Shown here: one piece after another, positions 15,311 to 24,094 of the stretch
Layout of the letters: every line of letters begins with the position of its first letter
How positions within the stretch are numbered: position 1 is the first letter of the stretch
NCBI GenBank assembly: GCA_964420285.1
Contig: CAYQTE010000029.1
Span: forward strand, 1-52,938
Reading direction: 5' to 3'
Source: CAYQTE01 sp964420285
GTDB taxonomy: Bacteria > Planctomycetota > Phycisphaerae > Tepidisphaerales > Tepidisphaeraceae
Length of the DNA stretch: 52,938 bases
Notes under the pieces: model-generated
Seen by the model: only the letters and a program-made list of their open reading frames with translations
Databases searched by the model: none
What the model was told of the DNA's origin: nothing
Made by a program: the position numbers and the translations under genes

Positions 15311-17893
15311 CTACTTGGCCGGCGATACCGCGGCTTGCGTCGTCGGGATGGTCGTGGCTTGAGTCGTCGGGGCGGCCAATTTCTCCAGACGCGCCCCGGC
15401 CAGGGCCTTGACCAGTTGATCGGAATCGTCCTGGGCCGCCTGGTCGGCCGCCAAACCGTGATCGGGCCCGTCCTGGGCTATGACCAGGCCCACCATCCGC
15501 ACATCGGCGTCCGGGTCAGCCAGCATGTCGGCGATCATCTTCGCCCGGTCGGCGCCGGGAAGTTCGGCCAGCGCCCGCATCGCCCATGCGCGCGCCGCTG
15601 CCTGCTGCGAGCCGGCCAGCGGTTCGATTGCCGCCCGGGCGTCGGCCGTCCACAGGGCATCATCCACCGGCGCCGTCGAGGGCACGGGCAGATAAAGACC
15701 GGCCGGCTTGGGCTCGGGCATCATTGACCGCGTTGAAACCACCAGGAAATCCATGATGCGAAGCTGCTCGGTCGCCGGACTGGTGCTGAGTTTCACCAGT
15801 TCCGCCTGGCGGGCGGTGTCCTTCAGGACCGACGTACCCAACCTTGTGATTTCGTTGGGGGTGTTGGCCTTCATGCCGCACGGACCCTTTATCATCGCTC
15901 CGCTGGTCGAACGCACGGGATTGGTAGTGACATAAACCTGAAACTGCATCAGCGTCGACGGCGTGGCCCGGAAGATCGCCAGCAGCGGTCCTTCATCCAC
16001 GCGGATCGTCTGGCGGAGCGACTCGCCCTTCTTGAGCACGTGCCGGCCCGTGAGCCGGTCAAACGTGATATTGAGAACCGCCCTGGTCTGCACGCCCAGG
16101 ATCTGGCCGTCGAACCAGAGATCGTTATGGACAGTCCCATCCGGCCCGATCGTCAGGTCGTAATTGCTGACGTTGCGAATGACCAGGTCGACCAGCAGGG
16201 GCTGGCCGAATTCAATCGCCGAGCCATGCGGAGTCAGCGTGATGTCATAGAACATGGCCGGGGTGCTGACGATATCCAGAAAATCCTGGGGAAACTGGCC
16301 GAGTTGTGCCTGAATGACATCCGCCTGCGGACCCGGGGCCACCGGGCCGGTGACGCTCGCCAGCGCATTCCACAAAACCGCGCCGAGAATGCCCGAGGGA
16401 TTGAGCGAAAGCAGCCGCCTGGCCTGGGCGGTCGCGGCGACTTTGGTCTTTGGGTCAGCCAGGTTCAGCAGGATAAGCCCCAGATTCGCCAGCGGATCCT
16501 TCTCGGCGACCGGAGCCCATTTGGCTCGCGCGGCCGCCAGATCGCCACTGTCGTACGCCATCCACCCTTCCAGGCGTTGCACGGCCGAATCCGTTTGAGG
16601 CACCAGAGGCTGCAGGGCATCGATCATCTGCTGCGTGCCGCTGACATCTTTCTTGAAATAGGCCAGATACCACGCCAGCCGCCCGGCCATCGCCAGGTAA
16701 CTCGCCTGCCAGCGCGACCCGTTGGCCTTGAGCATCGCCACGTCGGCGGCGACGTCGGAAATCGAAAACTCCCCCGTCGGCATTGATGTCGCCGGCGCTG
16801 TTGTCGACCCCGCCATCATCTCCTTGCGCATCGCGGCGCTCACCTGGCCCATTGAGTTCAGCATCGATGACTCGGCCAGCTTCTGGACGGCCGCGTACGA
16901 CCCGTTCTTGTCGTTGGACTTTTCGGCCGCCAGGCGCACCGTCCATCCGCCACCGTCGCTCGGGTTGGCGGCGTTGTATTGGGTCAGGTAGGCGATGGCC
17001 TGCTGGGCCCGGCCGCCGATGAACAACTCCGCTCCCAGATCCTGTGCGAAATCCTCGCTGATGGGCATGCCCGATGCGCTGTACAGTTGTGCGCCCATGT
17101 TGAGGTACTTGATCGCCGCGTCGACCAATCCGGTATGGGCGAGAATCTGCCCCACGCGAGCGATCGCCAGCGGTTTGGCGGGATCGCACCGAACGATCGC
17201 CACCGGATTGCACCGGACCAGCGCCAGCAGATCGCCGAGCTGCTGGGCGGCGGTCTCAGTGCCGCCGGCCAGTTCGAGCTTGGCCTGGCGGGCCTCGACG
17301 TTCAGCGGGTCCAGCTTGATGGCCGCTTCGATCTCTTCCAGCGCCTTGTCCGACTGCGAGCGCTCCTCGAAGAGCTGGGCTTCCACGACCGCCGCATGGG
17401 CGCGAATATCCGTGCTGAGGGCGTCTGTCTTGAGCAGTTGGTCCATGTAGCTGATCTTGCTGTCGACAGACTGCATCCGAAGGAGATTGAGATCGACTTG
17501 CGCCTGCTCGGCCACGCGGTCGTGATCGCCCCCATGCGCTTTGCCGTAGACCGCCTCATACTTCTGAACCTCATCAATCGCGCCGACGAGGTCGCCGGCA
17601 TCCTGGAGCGATTCATACGCCGCGCGCGGATAGCGAGGCTCGGCGGGATTGAGCCTCTCGGCCTCGCGGAATATCGCGGCCGCCGCCTTGTAATCCGCCG
17701 GCGTGATCGTCGCCGTGTGCAGCAGATATTCCTTGGCCAGCCCGTAAAATCGTTCGGCCAGTTCGGCCTTGCCATCATCGGTTGGAGCGGGTGGCGCGGC
17801 ATCGGCCGCTCGCCCGCGCGAGCACACCACCAACATTCCCATCAACACTGCCAGCACCGCCATCGCCACCGTGCAAGTCCGTCGCGTCATCAT
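15311..17893 (-). CDS. large secreted TPR protein, 860 aa
   Basis: The protein starts MMTRRTCTVAMAVLAVLMGM and has a signal peptide likely cut near GRAADAAPP. The first half is built of TPR-like helical repeats (YKAAAAIFREAERLNPAEPR, ALEEIEAAIKLDPLNVEARQ, AQQAIAYLTQYNAANPSDGG). From about 560 there is a beta-rich part (FYDITLTPHGSAIEFGQPLL, VDLVIRNVSNYDLTIGPDG), then a helical tail resembling HEAT repeats (ARAWAMRALAELPGADRAKM, then ADPDADVRMVGLVIA) and a C-terminal Thr/Gln linker. GAGGA stands about 5 nt before the ATG. I do not recognise the family. It is the last gene of the run from the PDZ gene at 21019 and likely works with those membrane proteins in the periplasm. Confidence 0.72.
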   Translation of the reverse strand: MMTRRTCTVAMAVLAVLMGMLVVCSRGRAADAAPPAPTDDGKAELAERFYGLAKEYLLHTATITPADYKAAAAIFREAERLNPAEPRYPRAAYESLQDAGDLVGAIDEVQKYEAVYGKAHGGDHDRVAEQAQVDLNLLRMQSVDSKISYMDQLLKTDALSTDIRAHAAVVEAQLFEERSQSDKALEEIEAAIKLDPLNVEARQAKLELAGGTETAAQQLGDLLALVRCNPVAIVRCDPAKPLAIARVGQILAHTGLVDAAIKYLNMGAQLYSASGMPISEDFAQDLGAELFIGGRAQQAIAYLTQYNAANPSDGGGWTVRLAAEKSNDKNGSYAAVQKLAESSMLNSMGQVSAAMRKEMMAGSTTAPATSMPTGEFSISDVAADVAMLKANGSRWQASYLAMAGRLAWYLAYFKKDVSGTQQMIDALQPLVPQTDSAVQRLEGWMAYDSGDLAAARAKWAPVAEKDPLANLGLILLNLADPKTKVAATAQARRLLSLNPSGILGAVLWNALASVTGPVAPGPQADVIQAQLGQFPQDFLDIVSTPAMFYDITLTPHGSAIEFGQPLLVDLVIRNVSNYDLTIGPDGTVHNDLWFDGQILGVQTRAVLNITFDRLTGRHVLKKGESLRQTIRVDEGPLLAIFRATPSTLMQFQVYVTTNPVRSTSGAMIKGPCGMKANTPNEITRLGTSVLKDTARQAELVKLSTSPATEQLRIMDFLVVSTRSMMPEPKPAGLYLPVPSTAPVDDALWTADARAAIEPLAGSQQAAARAWAMRALAELPGADRAKMIADMLADPDADVRMVGLVIAQDGPDHGLAADQAAQDDSDQLVKALAGARLEKLAAPTTQATTIPTTQAAVSPAK

Positions 17894-17935
17894 GATTTCC
17901 TCAAATTCGCCGAAAGAACCGCCGCAAGCCTGCCC

Positions 17936-18232
17936 TCACGCCAGCGCCGACACGACCGCCGCCGCTGCCGCCAGCGAACAAATCGCCGCCGCCGCCGCCC
18001 CGGCCACATTGTCGATGGCCCGGCGCCCGAATAAGGCCGACCAGACGTATCGGACCATCACCGCCTGTGCGCCCGCCGCCGCCGCCACCGAAGCCCAGCG
18101 AAACGGCCACACGCCGCCGATCCATCCCCCGGCGCCCACGGACGCCGGTGCGTTCTCCCACAATCCCAGCGCCACCATCACCAGCGCCATCGTCCAGATA
18201 ACTCCGACGCTCAATCGCACCCAGCGAACCAT
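17936..18232 (-). CDS. small membrane protein, 98 aa
   Basis: From ATG 18232 the protein is MVRWVRLSVGVIWTMALVMV..., with three to four membrane helices: about residues 5-24, 34-60 and 75-96. GGAGG stands 6 nt upstream of this ATG, which fixes the start; the open frame further up to 18454 includes non-protein-like sequence. No family recognised. It sits between the 309-aa membrane protein and the 860-aa TPR protein, with 118 and 42 bp gaps, and probably belongs to the same transcript. Confidence 0.62.
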   Translation of the reverse strand: MVRWVRLSVGVIWTMALVMVALGLWENAPASVGAGGWIGGVWPFRWASVAAAAGAQAVMVRYVWSALFGRRAIDNVAGAAAAAICSLAAAAAVVSALA

Positions 18233-18350
18233 GTCAGACCTCCATGTCCGATCCACCGATCCAAACCACGTCCAAAATACGCCGGGCGGCACCAGTTTCA
18301 ACATCGGCCAGAGCCGCCACAAAATCCAAACCGCAACATGCGGAGTTCCG

Positions 18351-19280
18351 TTATAGCCCCGGCGAGCCGCCGACAGTGTTCGATGATCCGCCCGCTGCCG
18401 CCGCGCCGCCGTCCGCGGCCGTCGTGCCGGTAATAGCCGCCGTCGCAGCCCCATCCAGCGCGAGTTGCTTCCAGACTTCGACGATCCCCGGCATCTCGCC
18501 GGCGAAGCGATCGGGATCGACCAGCAGCTTCACCCGCCGGCCCAGCCAACTCGCCTGATCCGCGCGACCAAGCCGGTGCGCCGCCAGGGCCAGAAACGCC
18601 TGCGCCCTCGCCGCCGATGCCGAGGGCATCAGTTCGGACAATTGCACCTTGGCCGGCAGGCCCGCCAACATCGCCTCACAGGCGCCGACGCGCCACGAAT
18701 AATCCAGTTGAAGCTGCAGCAGAGTCATCGCCTCGGCCAGGCTGAGTCGCTGATCGTACAATCGGGCCAGCGAGTCGTATACGCCGCCGAGATCGCCGCC
18801 CTGGAGCAGCGAATCGGCCAGCAGAAGCCGGCTCGGCTTGGCCAGCGCCCGCGCCATCGGCACCTGCTGATCCAGCACCGCACGGCAGAGAATCGCCGCC
18901 TCGTCCCAGCGTTGCTGCGCGTGCCGCAACAGCGCGAGATTGTGCAGACTCAGCACTTTCACCCGCCGATACAGCGAAAACGTCCGCAGCGACAGGTCAA
19001 TCTGCCGCTCCGCCTGCTCGAACCGCCCGGTGGCGATCATGGCCGGCCAGTCGGCGGCCCGGCGCGAACTCTGCAGGTCGCGGTATCCCTGATAAAGAAA
19101 GAACGCCATCAGCGCTGCCAGCAACCCGCCGCCGGTTATGCTCCGGCCCCAGCCGCTCTGCTCGTCGCCCGCGCCGGCCACGATCGCCGCCACCGCCAGC
19201 GCCAACAGCAGCACGCCGGCCAGACGGCTTATCAGCACGTCGCGACGGAATCTCACGATGGCCACCTGCGCCGAAAGCAT
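18351..19280 (-). CDS. membrane-anchored helical-repeat protein, 309 aa
   Basis: Two membrane helices at about residues 15-37 and 49-67 (LAGVLLLALAVAAIVAGAG, then GGLLAALMAFFLYQGYRDL) are followed by a soluble helical domain that reads like TPR repeats (RFEQAERQIDLSLRTFSLY, LHNLALLRHAQQRWDEAAIL, LLLADSLLQGGDLGGVYDSL). The C-terminus is Gly/Ala/Thr-rich linker. It starts one base after the upstream gene stop, so the two are translated together. It resembles its neighbour at 19282 in layout (two helices, then repeats) and may be an old duplicate. Function unknown. Confidence 0.72.
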   Translation of the reverse strand: MLSAQVAIVRFRRDVLISRLAGVLLLALAVAAIVAGAGDEQSGWGRSITGGGLLAALMAFFLYQGYRDLQSSRRAADWPAMIATGRFEQAERQIDLSLRTFSLYRRVKVLSLHNLALLRHAQQRWDEAAILCRAVLDQQVPMARALAKPSRLLLADSLLQGGDLGGVYDSLARLYDQRLSLAEAMTLLQLQLDYSWRVGACEAMLAGLPAKVQLSELMPSASAARAQAFLALAAHRLGRADQASWLGRRVKLLVDPDRFAGEMPGIVEVWKQLALDGAATAAITGTTAADGGAAAAGGSSNTVGGSPGL

Positions 19281-19281
19281 C

Positions 19282-20175
19282 TCAGACCACCCCCGCCGGC
19301 GGCGACGCCGCCTTGTATGTCGCGAACAAATCGGTCACTTCCGGATACCGCCGGCACAATTCCGCCGGCGGGGAAAGCAGCGTCGCGCTGGTGACGGCCG
19401 CATTGGCCTCGGCGGCCCGTCCCGACACGTGCAGCGCCTTGGCGACAAGGATCCATGCGTCGGCCGCCCGATGGCCCAGTTGATCGCGCAGCCGTGTGAA
19501 CATCCTGCCGAATTCCGCGATCGCCTCGGCGTGATGCCCGGTCTTCACATCGCGGTAGATTTCCACCAGCGCCAATCCCGACGATTCCTCCGCCACCGGC
19601 GAGCGCCGCAGCTCGCTGATGGCCCGGTCGGCATCGAACAGCCGGTCCTCGCGCAGCATCGCCATTGCCCGTCCCAGCCGAACCGCATGAATGGACGGCT
19701 CGGTCATCGGAACCGTCGCCAGCAGATATTCATGGATCGTCACCACATCCTCGAACCGCCCCACCCGCGCCAGCACCGTCGTCATGTACATCATTGCCTG
19801 AACCCGCGCCTGCTGGCTCAGCATCGGCCGGCTCAGCACCCCGCACAAGATCGCCGTCCCCTGCGGCCATTGGCGGAGCTGGATCATCTCTTCGGCCGCT
19901 TCCAGCATGGCGTGCTCCCGACGAATCCGCCTGAAGCGAGCCGACCGCATCATGAAACTGGACAGGAACAGCCCCAGCACGATCGCCAGCAGCACGGCCG
20001 GCATCGCACCGCTCTGATCGCTCGACAGCGAACTGACGACCAGCAACACCAGCATGCCGGCCATTGTCGCCCCAACCAGCCATTGCAGCGGATCCCCCTG
20101 TCGCGGCTGGCTGGCCGCGATCAAATGATCCACCGGCGGGATCAGCGCCATCGCATGCGGGGACGTCGGTTCCAT
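19282..20175 (-). CDS. membrane-anchored helical-repeat protein, 297 aa
   Basis: Two membrane helices lie at about residues 32-51 and 56-75 (MAGMLVLLVVSSLSSDQSG, then AVLLAIVLGLFLSSFMMRSA). The rest is a helical repeat domain (HAMLEAAEEMIQLRQWPQGT, QARVQAMMYMTTVLARVGRF, AEAIAEFGRMFTRLRDQLGH). AGGGGAG stands directly before the ATG. Same layout as the 309-aa neighbour downstream, with which it is tightly coupled. Such TPR/membrane pairs next to a PDZ protein suggest an envelope assembly, but no enzymatic domain is seen. Confidence 0.72.
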   Translation of the reverse strand: MEPTSPHAMALIPPVDHLIAASQPRQGDPLQWLVGATMAGMLVLLVVSSLSSDQSGAMPAVLLAIVLGLFLSSFMMRSARFRRIRREHAMLEAAEEMIQLRQWPQGTAILCGVLSRPMLSQQARVQAMMYMTTVLARVGRFEDVVTIHEYLLATVPMTEPSIHAVRLGRAMAMLREDRLFDADRAISELRRSPVAEESSGLALVEIYRDVKTGHHAEAIAEFGRMFTRLRDQLGHRAADAWILVAKALHVSGRAAEANAAVTSATLLSPPAELCRRYPEVTDLFATYKAASPPAGVV

Positions 20176-20233
20176 CTCCCCCTATGATAAGCCATCGCGG
20201 CCGTTTGTGCATCCCACCATCGGCCAAGCAGCC

Positions 20234-21019
20234 CTATCGCCCGGCGACCGGCACGTCGCGGCTCATCAGCGGGGCGAACTGCTGATCCCAATACTCCTGC
20301 GCCGCGGCCAGCCGCGATTGCTGCCATTGGTCGACTTTCGCTGGCTCACCCGCCTGATCCGCCTCGTCCGCCACCCGCGGACGGCTCGCCAGCGTCAATT
20401 GCACTTTCATTTCCACCGCGCCCCGGCGGATGGTCATAGACAAAACCGTCCCCGGCGGCAGCAGCTTGACCGGCTCCGTCAAATCCGCGTGCGTGCGAAT
20501 CGGCGCGGGCGGATCGCCCATCGACAGGATCACATCCCCGGTTTCCAGCACCCCATAGGCCTCGAAGCCCGGCAGCCGACCTTCAACGACCACGCCCGCC
20601 TGATCCAGTGGCGGCGCCAGCGCCGGCGCGACGACCGGCGGCCACGACAATCCCAGAAACCCGTTGGGCAAACTCTCGTACTCAACCCCTTTGAGATACA
20701 CGTGCCGCACGATATCCGGTAACGCCTGACTCTGCTCCGGCTCGATCGCGCCCATCCCGGCAACCTCATCGTGCAACACCGGCAACTCATCCGCCGGCAA
20801 TCGCATCAGCCCCAGCCGGCTCGCATCCCGAACGGATGGATCGGCATCGGCCAGCCCCTTGAGCCACATTCGCACATCATCGCGCCCAATCACCGGCTGG
20901 GAAGCCGGCCGCGTCGCCGTCTGCCCCCAAGACTGCCCTACCAAAACCACCAGGAGAATGCCCGCAAGGACAACGAGTGTGCCTGGATTTCCAGACAAGA
21001 GTAGCTCAATGCGGAGCAA
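20234..21019 (-). CDS. secreted PDZ-domain protein; 5' end remodelled by an inserted element
   Basis: From TTG 21019 the protein has 261 aa: a hydrophobic stretch (TLVVLAGILLVVLVGQSWGQ), the linker TATRPASQPV, a helical part with PSVRDASRLGLMRLPADELP, and a PDZ domain (GFLGLSWPPVVAPAL, then GRLPGFEAYGVLETGDVILS, then TVLSMTIRRGAVEMKVQLTL). PDZ domains bind C-terminal peptides. The 5' end is unusual: a 220-bp palindromic element (20975-21194) stands inside the signal-peptide codons, and the frame stays open through it to at least 21226. The TTG at 21019 lies in the element, with GGAGG about 10 nt upstream, and would give a working signal peptide; reading from GTG 21226 would insert 76 codons. 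First gene of the membrane run down to 15311. Confidence 0.65.
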   Translation of the reverse strand: MLRIELLLSGNPGTLVVLAGILLVVLVGQSWGQTATRPASQPVIGRDDVRMWLKGLADADPSVRDASRLGLMRLPADELPVLHDEVAGMGAIEPEQSQALPDIVRHVYLKGVEYESLPNGFLGLSWPPVVAPALAPPLDQAGVVVEGRLPGFEAYGVLETGDVILSMGDPPAPIRTHADLTEPVKLLPPGTVLSMTIRRGAVEMKVQLTLASRPRVADEADQAGEPAKVDQWQQSRLAAAQEYWDQQFAPLMSRDVPVAGR

Positions 21020-21194
21020 CCTCTTACCCCCTCCCCTTGTACTCAGGGGGAGGGTTGGGGTGGGGGCTGGCCGCCGTGGCGCTGCCGGGTGATCTGGCCT
21101 TCCAAAGCCGTCGGCGAAGAACCCCCTCCTCTGTCCTCCCCCTGAGTACAAGGGGAGGAGGAAAATGGTGTTGCCCGGAAAATCGGCCACACTC
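20975..21194. mobile_element. MITE-like palindromic element, copy 1
   Basis: Ends GAGTGTGCCTGGATTTCC and GGAAAATCGGCCACACTC are imperfect inverted repeats. Inside, 21030-21053 and 21135-21158 are a perfect 24-bp inverted pair, each itself a hairpin with a GTACT core. The element is flanked by AGGACAAC (20967-20974) and AGGACAGC (21195-21202), an 8-bp direct repeat with one mismatch. The same layout and similar sequence recur at 46842-47061. No transposase is encoded, so it would be non-autonomous. Confidence 0.8.
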
Positions 21195-21353
21195 AGGACA
21201 GCCCATCGCCCAACACGTTGACACACCCGCGCCGAGGCCCAAAGCCCCGCGCTCCCCGACCAATCACCTGCGCGACATCCGTTCACAATTACACGTACCA
21301 ATTAACATCCCCTTCCTCCCTCTACTGCTCTACCGTCAACTGCTCTACCCTCT

Positions 21354-21374
21354 ATTTCGGCCGCAGGCCGAAAT
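21354..21374. other. 9-bp hairpin at the end of the kinase gene
   Basis: ATTTCGGCC and GGCCGAAAT flank a 3-nt loop just at the stop of the APH-type kinase (minus strand). It has no T tract, so it is at best a weak or Rho-dependent transcript end. The stretch from 21195 to 21353 holds the flank of the 220-bp element and a CTACTGCTC-type microrepeat (21319-21352), and no gene. Confidence 0.5.
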
Positions 21375-22453
21375 CACCCTTCCGCCATCTCAACCAGCCG
21401 TTCGCTCGACTTTTGCAGCCAGGCGACCTTCCGCTGCACCATTTGCAGGAACGGCAGCCCCTCGACCCGGCCGAATGTCCCGGTCGCCGCGATTGGAAAC
21501 ACCGCCTCGGCGATCAGGGCCTCGATCATCAGCCACGGAATCGCCCGGCATTCCGCCTGCGACAGCAGCATCACCTCATCATAGCCCCGCAGAAACCGCT
21601 TGAAGCGGCTTTCATCCAGATATTCCGGCCATTTTGACACATCGTCGTCGCCGCCCAGAATCGAAAACTGCAACGAGCCGTTGGCCACATCGATGATCCG
21701 CGGCAGCAGCCGGGCGCTGTCGTAATCGATCACCGCCACCACGTGGTTCTCGCGATACAGCATGTTCCCCGGATGCCAGTCGGCATGAACAATCTGGCGC
21801 GGCCAGTTCTCCAACCCCAACTGCTCCACCGTCTCCGCCGCGTGCCGATAACTCTGCTGCAAGAACGTCGCCAACTGCATCAGTTCGGTATTGTCCTCGC
21901 CGCGACTGGCCCCGGCCGTCAGACTCGTCTGGATCGTCTTAAGCCCCTGCTCGACGGCCCCGGCGGCGTGGTAACTTCCCGTCGGCGGCTGCCATTCGGA
22001 TTTGAACGTTTCGAGCAACTTGTGATAAAGAGCCAGAATCCGCCCGCTGTCGAAGGTTGATTCCAGCGTCTGCGGATAGCCCTGGCCGGGAATGTACTCG
22101 AACAATTCGTACACCGCGTTTCGCCATTGGAGCATCGAATTGTTTTCCCGCCGGGTTCCCACCAGGTGCGGCAGGGGAAATTGCTTGCTGGCCAGATAAA
22201 GCTGGAGCGAATGGGTGAACGCAACCTTGAACGGATCGTCCTTGCCGCGGGCGCGACGCTTGAGCAGGAATTTCCCCTGTTCGCTCACGATCAGCAATTT
22301 GGGGCTCTTGCGCGACCCGCGCGGATATTCCGCGATCGAGTCGATCACCCCGATATCGAAGTGCGAAAGCACGATCGCCAGTTCTTCGGCCGTGAGAACT
22401 TCGCGCTGACCCGAGGCCTTTGCGTCACCACGATCAGATCGTTCCGATGCCAT
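21374..22453 (-). CDS. APH/choline-kinase-family phosphotransferase
   Basis: The 359-aa protein has an aminoglycoside-phosphotransferase fold: nucleotide-binding strand with GKFLLKRRARG (Lys65 or nearby), a helical insert, the catalytic loop IVHADWHPGNMLY (Asp225, Asn230) and the metal-binding VIDYDSAR (Asp243). Spore-coat CotS-like and homoserine-kinase-like enzymes share this pattern; the substrate cannot be read from sequence. The frame reaches up to 22600, but the region before MASERSDRGD is poorly protein-like and holds a hairpin, so I chose ATG 22453; no clear ribosome site. Single gene, flanked by an element and an unknown gene. Confidence 0.8.
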   Translation of the reverse strand: MASERSDRGDAKASGQREVLTAEELAIVLSHFDIGVIDSIAEYPRGSRKSPKLLIVSEQGKFLLKRRARGKDDPFKVAFTHSLQLYLASKQFPLPHLVGTRRENNSMLQWRNAVYELFEYIPGQGYPQTLESTFDSGRILALYHKLLETFKSEWQPPTGSYHAAGAVEQGLKTIQTSLTAGASRGEDNTELMQLATFLQQSYRHAAETVEQLGLENWPRQIVHADWHPGNMLYRENHVVAVIDYDSARLLPRIIDVANGSLQFSILGGDDDVSKWPEYLDESRFKRFLRGYDEVMLLSQAECRAIPWLMIEALIAEAVFPIAATGTFGRVEGLPFLQMVQRKVAWLQKSSERLVEMAEG

Positions 22454-22479
22454 CAGGTTCCGAGTGTAAAGCAAAACGC

Positions 22480-22499
22480 CCGGCGGCAAAAGCCGCCGG
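22480..22499. repeat. REP-like hairpin
   Basis: CCGGCGGC AAAA GCCGCCGG, a perfect 8-bp stem with AAAA loop, lies 27 bp upstream of the kinase start. The rest of the 234-bp gap (22454-22687) shows nothing gene-like. Confidence 0.5.
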
Positions 22500-22687
22500 C
22501 AAGGCGGATCGGCGTCATTTTCAACAAGGCCCGTCGACGGGTCTCGCTGGCGGCCGGGGTCAAATGTCCAGACCGGCCGGCGTCTAGCCACCTCTGACAT
22601 TATCGGTTGGTTCGTCCCGATCCATTGGCGGCAGGTGCTGGAGAAATGCCTCGATCAGGCAGGCTCATTCCATATGGCAAGACGTTC

Positions 22688-23113
22688 TCACAAAACCGCC
22701 TTGCTGAAATGAAACTTCACTCCCGCCGCAGCCGCCGCGACCAGCAATGTCTCGGCCGCTTTCAGATCGCGCAGAATCGGATTCGGCTGCTTGAAATCGT
22801 TCATATTCGCCGTCACGTATTCGGCGATGGCCCGAACCGTTTTGAGTCCGTCGGCCGCGTCAAACCACAATTCCGGCGGCAGGCGCATCTTCGTCGGGTC
22901 AAATCCCTCGGCGCGCATCTGTGCCGCCAGGACCGCCTGACTTTCCGACAGCAGCGACGTTGGCGGCGTCGCGCCCTTGCGCCGCGCGGTCGAATCCAGC
23001 CGGTCGGATTCACGCGCCAGCGCTCTTCCCGATGCGCCCCTGGCGTACGCCGCCAGTTGCGGCAGTTCCTTTTCCAACACGATGACAAATGCCTGTGCCA
23101 TGCCCGCCATCAT
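22688..23113 (-). CDS. hypothetical protein, 141 aa
   Basis: Not recognised. From ATG 23113 the protein reads MMAGMAQAFVIVLEKELPQL..., then a basic middle (RALARESDRLDSTARRKG), LPPELWFDAADGLKTVRAIA, and ends with an Ala-rich helix (LLVAAAAAGVKFHFSKAVL). No signal peptide. The ATG choice is weak: neighbouring in-frame Mets at 23110 and 23101 are possible, and a TTG at 23161 extends the frame. It diverges from the YggS gene with 145 bp between starts. Confidence 0.55.
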   Translation of the reverse strand: MMAGMAQAFVIVLEKELPQLAAYARGASGRALARESDRLDSTARRKGATPPTSLLSESQAVLAAQMRAEGFDPTKMRLPPELWFDAADGLKTVRAIAEYVTANMNDFKQPNPILRDLKAAETLLVAAAAAGVKFHFSKAVL

Positions 23114-23258
23114 ATCGTCGCCGCTGTCGGCGTCACGCCCGGCGGGAATCTCGAATATCAAATCTCAAATCCCGCTTTCCCGCCCTGTCGGCTTTCACCG
23201 CATCGGGCTATAATGGCGCCCGGCTTGTTGCTGTTCGACACTGCCAAGGAGTCTTCGC

Positions 23259-24041
<783 letters not shown>

Positions 24042-24094
24042 TGGTCTTATCTACTGCTCTACTGCTCCACTGTTCCACTCTCTCGCGCTAGCGC

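Noticed and set aside
16979..18034. 351-aa plus-strand frame
   Set aside because: Antisense of the large TPR gene; composition is Arg/His-rich without domain features.
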